The position numbers were made by a program, and so were the translations under genes. 37,330 bases of DNA from an uncultured Paludibacter sp. (GTDB lineage: Bacteria > Bacteroidota > Bacteroidia > Bacteroidales > Paludibacteraceae): positions 1 to 37,330 of the forward strand of contig CALFXE010000049.1 of the NCBI GenBank assembly GCA_937927845.1, read 5' to 3'. Position 1 is the first letter of the stretch, and each line of letters begins with the position of its first letter. Shown here in pieces: positions 8,476 to 17,900 of this stretch. Under the pieces are notes generated by a model, which had not been told where the DNA came from, searched no databases, and saw only the letters and a program-made list of their open reading frames with translations.

Positions 8476-10412
8476 ATATCGAGACGTTCATATTGAGAGT
8501 TCATACTTTTAAATTCAGGAACGATTTTTTTCATAGTGGATACTGTCAGATAATCTTTACATAACTTGCTGTAATTTATAAGCTTATCTATTAAAATTGA
8601 CACTTTATCAAAATCATACAACTGAACGTTTGCAATCATTATCTTAGGATGATGAGTGTCTTGTGTATGTTCTTTTTTATTCAACAGTTCTTCAAAAAGC
8701 TTTTCGCCGGGGCGCAAACCGGTATATACAATTTTAATGTCTTCCTCCGGAATAAATCCTGCTAAACGAATCATCTTACGGGCTAAGTCAACGATCTTCA
8801 CAGGTTTACCCATATCGAATATATATATTTCGCCACCATTACCCATCGAACCGGCTTCTAAAACCAACATACAAGCTTCCGGGATAGTCATAAAATAACG
8901 GATTATTTCCGGATGCGTTACAGTTACAGGTCCGCCATGTTCGATTTGCTTTTTAAAATACGGTATAACAGAACCATTAGAGCCTAACACATTACCAAAA
9001 CGAGTTGTAATAAACTTTGTCGTCTCGCCATTCATAGTTGCATGTAGCTTTCTGAATAGAGATTGCACATAAATCTCAGCGATACGTTTAGAAGCACCCA
9101 TTACGTTAGTAGGATTTACAGCCTTATCAGTAGAAACCATCACAAATCTTTCTACATGATATTTTACAGCCAAATCAGCCAGATTTTTAGTACCCAGCAC
9201 ATTAACCTGCACACTCTCAACAGGATAATCTTCCATCATAGGTACATGTTTATATGCAGCAGCATGATATATAACGTCAGGCCTATACATTTCCATCATA
9301 TACTCCATTCTGTTTTTATTTCTTACATCACCAAGAAAAACTGAAATATTCTTATCTTCATATTTTTCCTGTAAATCGAGTTTCAAATCATGCATTTGCG
9401 ATTCAGCCTGATCTAAAAGAACAAGTACTTTCGTATCATATTTTAAGACTTGAAAAGCAATCTCACTACCTATAGAGCCGGCAGCACCGGTAACTAATAC
9501 TACCTTATCTCTAAGCTGAGAAGAAATATTATCAGTTGAGATATCAATCTGAGGACGTTCGAGTAAATTTTCAATAGGAATAGATTTTATCTCTTTAATA
9601 TTTGGGACGTCACTTTTCCAAATATTCATTGGAGGAACAGAAAGAATGGTCAGATTATGATTTATAAACTTCTCTAAAACATCGGATGAATTAACTTGAG
9701 AGAGTTTAGTTGGTGAAATAATAATCGATTTACACTTTTTCACTATAGTCTTTTTAAGACTTTCATTGTTTAAATGATACACTTTGACACCCATAATCAT
9801 TTTTTCACTGGCACTTTTATCATCATCAATAAACCCAACCAATTTATATCTTGAACCAACCTGTTCAGACATAAGCATTTTAGCAATACCTATTGAAGCT
9901 GATTTCGTTCCATATATCATTACAGGAGTAATAAACTCGCCACCTTGAGTGAAATAATCATAAGAAGTCTTTACTAATAATCTGATAAGCAACAAAAACA
10001 GAAATGACAAAATGCCATAAATAATTAATTCAGATAAATAAAATGCCTCAATATCCATGGTAAAATTCAATGATATATTAATCAGAAAAACCAATAAGAC
10101 ATTAATTAGTATTGAGAAGAAAATCTTTGTAGCATCTACGAAACTTGAGTACCTCAATACTCCTGAATATGTGTGAAATGCCCAAAACAAAAGGAATTGG
10201 AAGAACATCAATCCAATAATTCTTTGTGTGTCAGTGAAATCTATAGCTTTTGAAACATCATTTAATTTACTCGACAAATATATTGCTATAAGAAAAGCAA
10301 TCACACACAAAAAAAGGTCTACAAGAAGAACTATCCATCTTGGAAGATATTTCATAGTTACAAACCTTGAGAATACTGAGGAATTCAATAAAAACGAGTC
10401 ATTTTTCTTCAT
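8472..10412 (-). CDS. CapD/PglF-type nucleoside-diphosphate-sugar 4,6-dehydratase (membrane anchored)
   Basis: The protein has 646 residues. The N-terminal third has four transmembrane helices (about 25-165), then a Rossmann-like CoA-binding region. A catalytic SDR domain begins near residue 305 with VLVTGAAGSIGSEI (NAD-binding GxxGxxG). The active-site segment STDKAVNPTNVMGASKR has Met in place of the usual catalytic Tyr plus a Lys, as in WbpM/PglF/FlaA1 long-form dehydratases. These convert UDP-GlcNAc to the 4-keto-6-deoxy sugar for capsule, O-antigen or protein glycans. The open frame extends to a GTG at 10424, but I prefer the ATG at 10412 (MKKNDSFLL). It overlaps the ABC-F gene by four bases. 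No glycosyltransferases lie beside it, so its glycan is unknown. Confidence 0.9.
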   Translation of the reverse strand: MKKNDSFLLNSSVFSRFVTMKYLPRWIVLLVDLFLCVIAFLIAIYLSSKLNDVSKAIDFTDTQRIIGLMFFQFLLFWAFHTYSGVLRYSSFVDATKIFFSILINVLLVFLINISLNFTMDIEAFYLSELIIYGILSFLFLLLIRLLVKTSYDYFTQGGEFITPVMIYGTKSASIGIAKMLMSEQVGSRYKLVGFIDDDKSASEKMIMGVKVYHLNNESLKKTIVKKCKSIIISPTKLSQVNSSDVLEKFINHNLTILSVPPMNIWKSDVPNIKEIKSIPIENLLERPQIDISTDNISSQLRDKVVLVTGAAGSIGSEIAFQVLKYDTKVLVLLDQAESQMHDLKLDLQEKYEDKNISVFLGDVRNKNRMEYMMEMYRPDVIYHAAAYKHVPMMEDYPVESVQVNVLGTKNLADLAVKYHVERFVMVSTDKAVNPTNVMGASKRIAEIYVQSLFRKLHATMNGETTKFITTRFGNVLGSNGSVIPYFKKQIEHGGPVTVTHPEIIRYFMTIPEACMLVLEAGSMGNGGEIYIFDMGKPVKIVDLARKMIRLAGFIPEEDIKIVYTGLRPGEKLFEELLNKKEHTQDTHHPKIMIANVQLYDFDKVSILIDKLINYSKLCKDYLTVSTMKKIVPEFKSMNSQYERLDI

Positions 10413-10438
10413 AAGCGAAAACACATATAAAACTGATA

Positions 10439-10446
10439 CAAAAGTA
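10439..10446 (-). promoter_or_regulatory. Candidate -7 box for the CapD-like gene
   Basis: Minus strand TACTTTTG matches TAnnTTTG and lies 26 bases before the ATG at 10412. No clear -33 element is seen. It would drive the three-gene set dehydratase - ABC-F - methylase. Confidence 0.4.
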
Positions 10447-10557
10447 ATCTAATTATTCAAGAAATTAAATATATTTCAAACAAAAAACACATCCTTAAAC
10501 AATCAGTAAACGATAATTGTTAATAAAAATTGCATAGTCATATTGAAAATTATTACA

Positions 10558-10565
10558 TATCTTTG
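10558..10565 (+). promoter_or_regulatory. Candidate -7 box for panB
   Basis: TATCTTTG fits TAnnTTTG and lies 24 bases before the panB ATG. The nearest TTG (10530-10532) is 25 bases upstream, longer than usual. With the box at 10439 it makes this 177-base gap a divergent promoter region. Confidence 0.5.
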
Positions 10566-10589
10566 CAAACACTTTAAAAACAAAACAAT

Positions 10590-11408
10590 ATGTCGGTACA
10601 TTACGAAAACATACGCAGGGTAACTACTCAAAGATTAGTCGAAATGAAGAGAAGAGGTGAGAAAATCAGCATGCTCACAGCATATGATTACACAATGGGT
10701 AGTATAGTCGATAGAGCCGGGATTGATGTTGTATTAGTAGGAGATTCAGCTTCTAATGTTATGTGTGGCAATCAGACAACCTTACCAATTACATTAGATC
10801 AAATGATTTTTCTGGCAAAGTCGGTTGTTCGCGGCGTAAAGCGTGCTTTAGTAGTTGTTGACATGCCTTTTGGAAGTTATCAAGGAAACTCTCGCGAAGC
10901 CATCACTTCGGCAATCAGGATTATGAAGGAAACACATGCAGATTCTATAAAGATGGAAGGTGGCGAAGAAGTAATAGAATCGATTAAACGAGTTTTAAGT
11001 GCAGGCATACCGGTCATGGGACATCTTGGTTTAATGCCTCAATCTATCAACAGATACGGTACGTATGCAGTTCGTGCCCAAGAAGAAGAAGAGGCAGAAA
11101 AGCTTATACGTGATGCACATTTATTGGAAGAAGCCGGATGTTTTGCCATTGTTTTAGAAAAAATACCGGCAAAATTAGCTGAACAAGTGGCATCAGAACT
11201 TACAATACCGATTATAGGCATAGGTGCAGGTGGCGGAGTAGACGGTCAAGTATTGGTAATACACGACATGCTTGGACTAAACAATGACTTTTCACCAAGA
11301 TTTCTCAGAAGATATGCTAATCTTGAAGATATTATGGACAAAGCCATTAAAAATTATGTGAAAGATGTAAAAGACGGTGATTTTCCAAGTGATAAAGAGC
11401 AATATTAA
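10590..11408 (+). CDS. panB: 3-methyl-2-oxobutanoate hydroxymethyltransferase
   Basis: At 272 residues this is close to the usual PanB length. It transfers a hydroxymethyl group from 5,10-methylene-tetrahydrofolate to alpha-ketoisovalerate, making ketopantoate for pantothenate and CoA. Family motifs in the (beta/alpha)8 barrel are SMLTAYDYTMGSIVDRAGID, VLVGDSASNVMCG (metal-binding Asp), VVVDMPFGSYQ, IKMEGGEEV (Glu ligand), GHLGLMPQSI and IIGIGAGGGVDGQVLV. It is cytoplasmic. The gene stands alone on the plus strand, and its stop lies only 22 bases from the stop of the convergent permease gene. panC and panD are not in the window. Confidence 0.97.
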   Translation: MSVHYENIRRVTTQRLVEMKRRGEKISMLTAYDYTMGSIVDRAGIDVVLVGDSASNVMCGNQTTLPITLDQMIFLAKSVVRGVKRALVVVDMPFGSYQGNSREAITSAIRIMKETHADSIKMEGGEEVIESIKRVLSAGIPVMGHLGLMPQSINRYGTYAVRAQEEEEAEKLIRDAHLLEEAGCFAIVLEKIPAKLAEQVASELTIPIIGIGAGGGVDGQVLVIHDMLGLNNDFSPRFLRRYANLEDIMDKAIKNYVKDVKDGDFPSDKEQY

Positions 11409-11430
11409 ATTCAGTTAGATTTACTAAAAA

Positions 11431-12276
11431 TCACACCGTATCCATAAAACTTCTTTGAACTTTATTGAATATAACAACACCAATCATCAGTGTAACTATC
11501 ATAAATACGAAGCTGTACAGTAATTGCCCCCAATCGAATGTTCCGACACCCAACATTCCATATTTAAAAGTCTCGAATATGGATGTCAAGGGATTTAATG
11601 CTATTATCCATTGATACTTCTCCGACATTGTACTTAGAGGATAGATTACAGGAGTGGCATACATCCAAAGTTGTACGAAGAAAGTGAACAGTATGGTCAA
11701 GTCTCTGTATTTGGTAGTCATAGACGACACAATTATCCCAAAACCCAATGAGAGTCCGGCAATCATAATTATCAGCAATGGAAACAAAAGCATGTAGATA
11801 TTAGGTGTGATATCAGTCCCGATTATGATATAATAGATATAGACGGCCACAAAAAGAAGAAACTGAATAAATAATCTCACAAGATTAGAAGTAATTGTCG
11901 ACAGCGGTACAATTAATCTTGGGAAATAAACCTTACCAAAGATATGCTGATTTGAAACAAAGGTTGAAGATGTTTTATTCAAGCAATCAGAAAAATACTG
12001 CCACAGCACAATTCCGGCTAAATAGAACAAAGGTTGTGGTAAACCATCAGTACTGATTTTCGCTATTCCTCCAAACACCACCATATACATTATAGTAGTT
12101 AGTGCCGGTTGCACGAAAAACCAGACCGGACCAAGTATTGTTTGTTTGTATTGAGTAATAATATCCCTTTTAACAAACATAGAAAGAAGATCCCTATAGT
12201 TCCAGATTTCTTTAAAATCAACTTCAAAAAGTTTGTTTTTGGGTTTTATGACGGTAGTAAATTCCTGGTTTTGCAT
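11431..12276 (-). CDS. ABC-2 type polysaccharide export permease
   Basis: The protein has 281 residues with six predicted membrane helices and a cytoplasmic N-terminus (WNYRDLLSMFVKRDIITQYKQTILGPVWFFVQP) typical of the Wzm/KpsM/TagG family. GFGIIVSSMTTKYRDLTILF and MYATPVIYPLS are the most conserved parts. Such permeases pair with an ATPase (Wzt/KpsT/TagH) to move undecaprenyl-linked or lipid-linked glycans across the inner membrane. The gene follows fcl after a 4-base gap and closes the gmd-fcl operon, suggesting that the exported glycan carries fucose or a related deoxysugar. The partner ATPase is not adjacent: the next gene is panB on the other strand. Confidence 0.9.
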   Translation of the reverse strand: MQNQEFTTVIKPKNKLFEVDFKEIWNYRDLLSMFVKRDIITQYKQTILGPVWFFVQPALTTIMYMVVFGGIAKISTDGLPQPLFYLAGIVLWQYFSDCLNKTSSTFVSNQHIFGKVYFPRLIVPLSTITSNLVRLFIQFLLFVAVYIYYIIIGTDITPNIYMLLFPLLIIMIAGLSLGFGIIVSSMTTKYRDLTILFTFFVQLWMYATPVIYPLSTMSEKYQWIIALNPLTSIFETFKYGMLGVGTFDWGQLLYSFVFMIVTLMIGVVIFNKVQRSFMDTV

Positions 12277-12280
12277 GTTA

Positions 12281-13378
12281 TTATTTATTCAGATACCATT
12301 TATACAGCATTTCTATTCCCTCATCAATATTTATTTTATGTTTCCATCCAAGCTGATGTAATTTTGAAGGATCTGTAAGTTTTCTCATTGTACCATCAGG
12401 TTTATCTGAATTATATACGATATTACCTTTAAAACCAACCTTTTCTGCAATTAGCTCAGCCAAATCTTTTATGGATATTTCAATACCTGTTCCGATATTT
12501 ATATGGCAATTTCTGATTTCTTTATCATCTTTTGATATAGATAAATCTTTAATCTGCTCAAAATCTACATTTTCCACAAGATACACACAAGCCTCAGCCA
12601 TATCTTCGCTCCACAAAAACTCTCTTAAAGGCTTTCCAGTGCCCCATATTTCTACTTCGGCGACTTCGTTATTTTTGGTAATACCATATTTATTTAGTTT
12701 GTCAAAGATTTCATTAATGGAATTAGAACCACCAACACCTTCAACCGGATGTTTATCAAAATCCTTTTTTATACTTTCAATATCATTATTCATCAGACAT
12801 TTAGCCAAATGAATTTTTCTGATAATAGCAGGAAGCACATGACTTTTTTCGAGATCGAAATTATCATTAAAGCCATAAAGATTAGTCGGCATTACAGCAA
12901 TGAAGTTAGTACCATATTGAATATTATAGCTTTCGCACATTTTCAATCCGGCTATTTTAGCAATTGCATAAGGCTCATTTGTGTATTCAAGAGGTGATGT
13001 CAACAAGCTGTTTTCCTTCATTGGCTGCACTGCATCACGAGGATACACACAAGTACTTCCAAGAAACAAAAGCTTTTTCACCCCATACTTATACGCTGCA
13101 TGAATAACATTATTCTGAATCATCAGATTTTCATAGATAAATTGCGCTCTATAGACATTATTGGCAACAATACCACCAACTTTAGCCGCAGCAAGAATAA
13201 CATATTCAGGCTTCTGTTCGGCAAAAAATGAGTCGACATCATTTTGTGATGATAAATCAAGTTCATTGATAGAGCGTAACAGCAAATTTGTATACCCTTT
13301 TCTTCTTAAAACATTTGTAATTGCAGAGCCAACTAAACCTAAATGACCTGCAACATATATTTTTAATTCTTTATTCAT
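12281..13378 (-). CDS. fcl: GDP-L-fucose synthase (GDP-4-keto-6-deoxymannose epimerase/reductase)
   Basis: At 365 residues it is longer than the E. coli enzyme (321). The extra part lies around residues 205-240 (KKDFDKHPVEGVGGSNSINE) and is common in Bacteroidota homologues. It is an SDR enzyme with NADP-binding GHLGLVGSAI at the N-terminus, LGSTCVYP with the catalytic Ser, and the YxxxK pair in EPYAIAKIAG. HVLPAIIRKIH and IWGTGKPLREFLWSEDMAEA are typical Fcl segments. It epimerises at C3/C5 and reduces C4 of the product of Gmd, making GDP-L-fucose. Four bases separate it from both neighbours, so gmd-fcl-permease is one operon. Confidence 0.95.
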   Translation of the reverse strand: MNKELKIYVAGHLGLVGSAITNVLRRKGYTNLLLRSINELDLSSQNDVDSFFAEQKPEYVILAAAKVGGIVANNVYRAQFIYENLMIQNNVIHAAYKYGVKKLLFLGSTCVYPRDAVQPMKENSLLTSPLEYTNEPYAIAKIAGLKMCESYNIQYGTNFIAVMPTNLYGFNDNFDLEKSHVLPAIIRKIHLAKCLMNNDIESIKKDFDKHPVEGVGGSNSINEIFDKLNKYGITKNNEVAEVEIWGTGKPLREFLWSEDMAEACVYLVENVDFEQIKDLSISKDDKEIRNCHINIGTGIEISIKDLAELIAEKVGFKGNIVYNSDKPDGTMRKLTDPSKLHQLGWKHKINIDEGIEMLYKWYLNK

Positions 13379-13382
13379 ATGT

Positions 13383-14432
13383 TTAAATAATGTGTTCTAA
13401 ATCATATTTCACCATAATCTTTACTAAATCTTCAAAAGAAGTTTGACGTGGATTCCATCCTAAAAGATTTTTAGCTTTTGTAGGATCGCCACATAATTGT
13501 TCAACTTCCGCCGGTCGATAATATTTAGGATCTACTTCCACAATTACCTTGTTAGTTTTAATATCTATGCCTTTTTCATCAGTACCTTCACCTTCCCAAC
13601 GCAAATCAATCCCTACTTCTTTAAAAGCTAAAGAACAAAATTCACGAACAGAATGCATCTCTCCTGTAGCTATAACAAAATCTTCAGGTGTTGGATGTTG
13701 CAGGATTAACCACATACATTCCACATAATCCTTAGCATAACCCCAGTCGCGCAAAGCATCTAAATTACCCATGTAAAGCTTATCTTGCTTGCCTTTAGCA
13801 ATACGTGCAGCAGCTAAAGTTATCTTTCTTGTTACAAAAGTCTCCCCTCTTCTTTCACTTTCATGATTAAACAAGATGCCGTTTACAGCAAACATTCCAT
13901 ATGCTTCCCTATAGTTTTTTGTAATCCAGAAACCATATTGTTTGGCAACACCATAAGGAGAACGAGGATAGAAAGGAGTAGTCTCTTTTTGAGGCACTTC
14001 TTGAACAAGGCCATATAGTTCGGAAGTTGAAGCTTGATAAATTCTACAAGTCTTTTCAAGATTCAAAATACGTACAGCTTCTAAAAGGCGTAATGTACCA
14101 ACAGCATCAGCTTCAGCAGTATATTCAGGAACATCAAAACTTACTTTAACATGACTCTGGGCAGCAAGATTATAAATCTCATCAGGTTTAACATCCTGAA
14201 TTATTCTAATAAGCGAACTTGAATCTGTCATATCACCATAATGAAGATTTACAGCACGCTTTTTCTTCATATCTCTGACCCATTCCGATAGATATAAATG
14301 CTCTATTCTTCCTGTATTAAAGGACGAAGAACGTCTAATAATACCGTGCACTTCATAACCTTTTTCTAATAGAAATTCAGCTAAATATGAGCCATCCTGA
14401 CCTGTAATTCCTGATATTAATGCAACTTTCAT
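13383..14432 (-). CDS. gmd: GDP-mannose 4,6-dehydratase
   Basis: The protein has 349 residues counted from the ATG at 14432 (MKVALISGITGQDG). An in-frame ATG at 14441 would add three residues. Motifs are GITGQDGSYLAEFLLEKGY (NADP-binding), YNLAAQSHVKVSF, STSELYG and the catalytic YxxxK in SPYGVAK. NHESERRGETFVTRKIT is a signature of the GMD family. It converts GDP-D-mannose to GDP-4-keto-6-deoxy-D-mannose, the first step to GDP-L-fucose (next gene) or GDP-rhamnose. It is the first gene of the operon and is transcribed divergently from tRNA-Gly. Confidence 0.96.
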   Translation of the reverse strand: MKVALISGITGQDGSYLAEFLLEKGYEVHGIIRRSSSFNTGRIEHLYLSEWVRDMKKKRAVNLHYGDMTDSSSLIRIIQDVKPDEIYNLAAQSHVKVSFDVPEYTAEADAVGTLRLLEAVRILNLEKTCRIYQASTSELYGLVQEVPQKETTPFYPRSPYGVAKQYGFWITKNYREAYGMFAVNGILFNHESERRGETFVTRKITLAAARIAKGKQDKLYMGNLDALRDWGYAKDYVECMWLILQHPTPEDFVIATGEMHSVREFCSLAFKEVGIDLRWEGEGTDEKGIDIKTNKVIVEVDPKYYRPAEVEQLCGDPTKAKNLLGWNPRQTSFEDLVKIMVKYDLEHII

Positions 14433-14456
14433 GAAAATCAATTTTAAATTTTAGCA

Positions 14457-14464
14457 CAAATTTA
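14457..14464 (-). promoter_or_regulatory. Candidate -7 box for the gmd operon
   Basis: TAAATTTG on the minus strand lies 24 bases before the gmd ATG. The -33 element is weak or absent. Confidence 0.45.
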
Positions 14465-14515
14465 GTTGTTTTTTCTCAATTATCGATAAAAGAAGAGTAG
14501 AATGTCTACACTAAA

Positions 14516-14547
14516 TTTGTATGTTTTCAAAAAACACTCTATATTTG
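14516..14547 (+). promoter_or_regulatory. Promoter of tRNA-Gly
   Basis: TTTG (14516-14519), 20 bases, then TATATTTG (14540-14547): a full match to the Bacteroides vegetative promoter. The tRNA starts 36 bases after the -7 box. Confidence 0.75.
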
Positions 14548-14583
14548 CAGTCGATTTGAGGATTGGTGATCGGTAGAAATTAT

Positions 14584-14656
14584 GCGAAAATAGCTCAGTT
14601 GGTAGAGCATAACCTTGCCAAGGTTAGGGTCGCGGGTTCGAGTCCCGTTTTTCGCT
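14584..14656 (+). tRNA. tRNA-Gly (anticodon GCC)
   Basis: 73 bases fold as a cloverleaf. The acceptor stem is GCGAAAA with TTTTCGC. The D arm contains AGCTCAGTTGGTAGAGC. The anticodon stem-loop is AACCT TGCCA AGGTT with GCC in the loop, and the T arm is GCGGGTTCGAGTCCCGT. The discriminator base is T and CCA is not encoded. The gene separates the fucose operon from the PUL. Confidence 0.95.
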
Positions 14657-14685
14657 CAAAACAAAAGCCTATATTTAACTTATAG

Positions 14686-14765
14686 TTATCCCAAATTGTC
14701 AATTAAATTAATATGATTTAGAGTTTACTTCTTATTAATATTTTCTAATTGACAATTTGGGATAA
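14686..14765. repeat. 80-base element with perfect 20-base inverted ends
   Basis: TTATCCCAAATTGTCAATTA (14686-14705) is repeated perfectly in inverse orientation at 14746-14765 around 40 AT-rich bases. Short complementary segments inside (ATTAATA/TATTAAT) would extend the hairpin. It begins 30 bases after the tRNA. There is no U-run right after the stem and no clear target-site duplication. It could be a small non-autonomous element, a tRNA terminator or a processing structure. Confidence 0.7.
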
Positions 14766-14847
14766 TTTGTTTGCATCATATTTTCAAGCTAAAAACGGAT
14801 AGATTTCGGACTTTAAATATTACAATTATAAAACATTAAGTTATTTA

Positions 14848-14875
14848 TATCAAAATTTGAAGTATAATTATCAAA
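14848..14875 (+). promoter_or_regulatory. Direct-repeat operator TATCAAA-N14-TATCAAA, PUL unit 1
   Basis: Two TATCAAA copies have starts 21 bases apart, which is two DNA turns. The 28-base site agrees at 24 positions with the site before susC (23801-23828), and both end exactly 30 bases before a TAnnTTTG box. It probably binds an AraC-type or hybrid two-component activator. This is inferred from the layout only. Confidence 0.65.
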
Positions 14876-14905
14876 TTCATTAATGTTAGATATTAAATCT
14901 GTATA

Positions 14906-14913
14906 TATCTTTG
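14906..14913 (+). promoter_or_regulatory. -7 box of PUL unit 1
   Basis: TATCTTTG fits TAnnTTTG. No matching -33 TTTG is present at the usual distance, as expected for an activator-dependent promoter. Transcription should start near 14920. Confidence 0.6.
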
Positions 14914-14996
14914 TCACATTAAGATTATTATTCGCGAGAAACACAAATTATTTTATGTAAGGAGAGACCTCTTTAATTCATCCAAAAAAAATTATC

Positions 14997-17900
14997 ATGA
15001 AAAAACTTAATGTTACATTCTTTTTAGTGTTAATAACACTTTTTACTTTTGGTACCATTGTAGAAAGTATAGGAGCTACGGTATTAAAAGATTTAAAAGT
15101 TGAATACCTTAAAAACCCTGTAGGAATAGATGTTTCTAATCCACGGTTTAGTTGGAAAATGGGATCTACTGTTCGTGGTGCAGCTCAAGCAGCTTATCAG
15201 ATTATTGTTTCGACAGATAAAGACGGGGGAAATACAGTCTGGGATTCAGGAAAAATCGATTCTGATAAATCTGTTCACATAAAATACGGAGGAAACACAT
15301 TATCACCCATGACACGTTATTATTGGCATGTATCTGTATGGGACAACAATAATAGCGAAATATCAAGTACTGAAACAGCATATTTTGAAACAGGATTAAT
15401 GAAAACTGGTTGGAGTAATGCAAAATGGCTGAAAGCTCCGTCATTAATAGAAGCCTCAGAAACAGAATGGCTTAATATTACAAAATATTCTATAGAGATG
15501 GATTTCGAAATAGATAGTGAGGGTGTTGGACCTATTTTTGGAGCTACTGATGAACGTAATTTTTATATGTGGCAAATTAATATTGGAAAAGAAACCAACA
15601 AAACATATCTCCGACCTCATTCATGGCAAAATGGAAATCCTGTATGTCATGCAGAAATTGATATTACAACAAAGAAGAACGTTCAAAAAGGTACAGTCTA
15701 CAAATTAAAAATAGAAATAGATGGCAAAATAGCCAAAACTTATATAGACGATATATTGGTTAATGAAATGCAGAACCCATTCAATCGAGATTATGGATTT
15801 GGTAAAATTGGATTTCGTGCTAATAAAGGTAATGCTGATGAAAATGGTTATTTTGACAATATTAAAGTTATAATAGAAAAGAATGGTGAAAACGAGACTG
15901 TCTTCTCTGAAGATTTTTCTCAACCTTCAAATCTACCTTTTACATATGGAGTTATTGAGAATGAACGTCTGTTCGTAAAAGGCGGTATTAGCATGCCTAT
16001 TGCATGGCAAAAGGCTCAATCAGCTAATCCGGTGAAATTCGACTTATCAATGAAAATGACTGTTGTCAGTCATGGAGGAGGTATTATTTTCTCGGCTCAG
16101 AATACAAAGTCTTTTTATATGTGGTCTATACTTGTAACAGATAACAATGATAATCCCACTTTACGACGACATTATTTTAATGGAGGCAGTCCAAGTTCAT
16201 CAGATGTTAATATCGGTAATTACATAAAAAAATCACAACTGATAAACAAAGAAATCTCCATAAAGATAGAGGTTGATAATAATATAGTTAAGACCTATAT
16301 CAATAATACACTTGTTGACACATACGCTGATGGATATGGTTTCCTAATTTCGGGTAATATAGGATTTAGAGCATATAAAGGGAATAATTCAAATGAAGTA
16401 GTTATTTATGACGATATCATCTATACGGAATATATAGATGATCAACCGGTGGTAAAATTATCTGAAGATTTCGATTCCGGCAACACACTCTTCGAGGAAG
16501 GCGAAATTGTCAATATTGATGGAAATGCCAAACTGAAGGTATTTTCCCATTCAGATGCTACTTTGTTGTTTGATGCTACTCTTAGTGAGATAGATATGTT
16601 TAGAACTGAGTTTGCATTAACCAAACAAATTAGTTCAGCAAAAATATATTCTTCTGCATTAGGAGTATACGATTTATTTATTAATGGAGAACGCGTCGGG
16701 CATGTTAGTGAAGGAGATAATATAGTCTATGATGAATTCAAGCCGGGTTGGACTGATTATACCAAAACTGTATTTTATTCTACTTATGACGTAAGCTCAT
16801 ATATACAACAAGGACAAAACGTAATAGGAGCTCATGTAAGTTCAGGTTGGTGGCAGGGCAATATCGCACACGGTAAATATGGTAACGTACCGTTAGCGTT
16901 TATCGCCAAATTAGTTATTGAGTATGAAGATGGCACTTCAGAGATTATCGTAAGTAACACAGATGATTGGTTGACCAGCAAGGAAGGTCCGATAAAACTT
17001 GGTGACATATACAATGGTGAAAGCTATGATGCTCGAAAAGAAAGTGATTGGACAAAATCCGGCTTTAATACTTCTACATGGAAACCAACTGTTTTAAGTA
17101 ATGAGTTTAAAGGTGAAATAAAGGCATTTGTCGGACCTCCTGTTCGCGTAAGACCAGAACTACAACAACTGCCTGTAAAAATAACAAAATATGAAGGTAT
17201 TAGTAAAGATGGTACCACCTATGGAAGTATTAATATAAAAGAAACCTATAATTCTCAGTCGGTTATTTCACTTAAAAAAGGAGAAACAGCCGTATACGAC
17301 ATGGGACAGAATATGGTAGGTTGGGTTAAATTCAAAGTAAAAGGTAGCTCCGGAACAAAAATGAAAATACGTTTTGCGGAAATGTTGAATGATACTGGAG
17401 AGGCATCAAGAGCAAATGATGATGCCGGAGGAACATTATACACAGCAGCATTACGAGGTGCAAGAGCTACACTGTATTACACATTGAAAGGGAGCTCCGA
17501 AGGTGAGGTATTCAATCCTTCAATGACATTTTTTGGATTCCGTTATTGTGATGTAATCGCAACTGAAGACATAGAAATTGAATGGCTGAAAGGAGAGGTT
17601 GTAGGAACTATTGCTGAAGAAGGATCTGAATTGTCGACAAGCAATCCTTTAATAAATCAGCTCTACAGTAATATTATGTGGGGTCAACGAGGCAATTTCT
17701 TGAGTATTCCAACTGACTGTCCGCAACGTGACGAGCGGCTTGGTTGGACAGGAGATATACAGATTTTTGGACACGCAGCAATATACAATGCTGATTTATC
17801 TGCATTCTTCCATAAATGGATGGGAGATATGCGTGACAGTCAACGCAGTGATGGTGCTTACCCCGATGTAGCTCCTCATGCTTGGGTTGGTTGGGGACAA

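Larger units (their letters stand above)
14433..14996. other. 564-base intergenic region with tRNA, palindrome and PUL control site
   Basis: No protein gene is seen. In order it holds the gmd promoter, the tRNA promoter, tRNA-Gly, an 80-base palindromic element (14686-14765), about 80 AT-rich bases without recognisable content, the TATCAAA direct-repeat site (14848-14875), a -7 box (14906-14913) and an untranslated leader of about 77 bases. Confidence 0.7.

Noticed and set aside
11409..11430. Bidirectional terminator between panB and the permease gene
   Set aside because: Only 22 bases are available and no inverted repeat is visible there.
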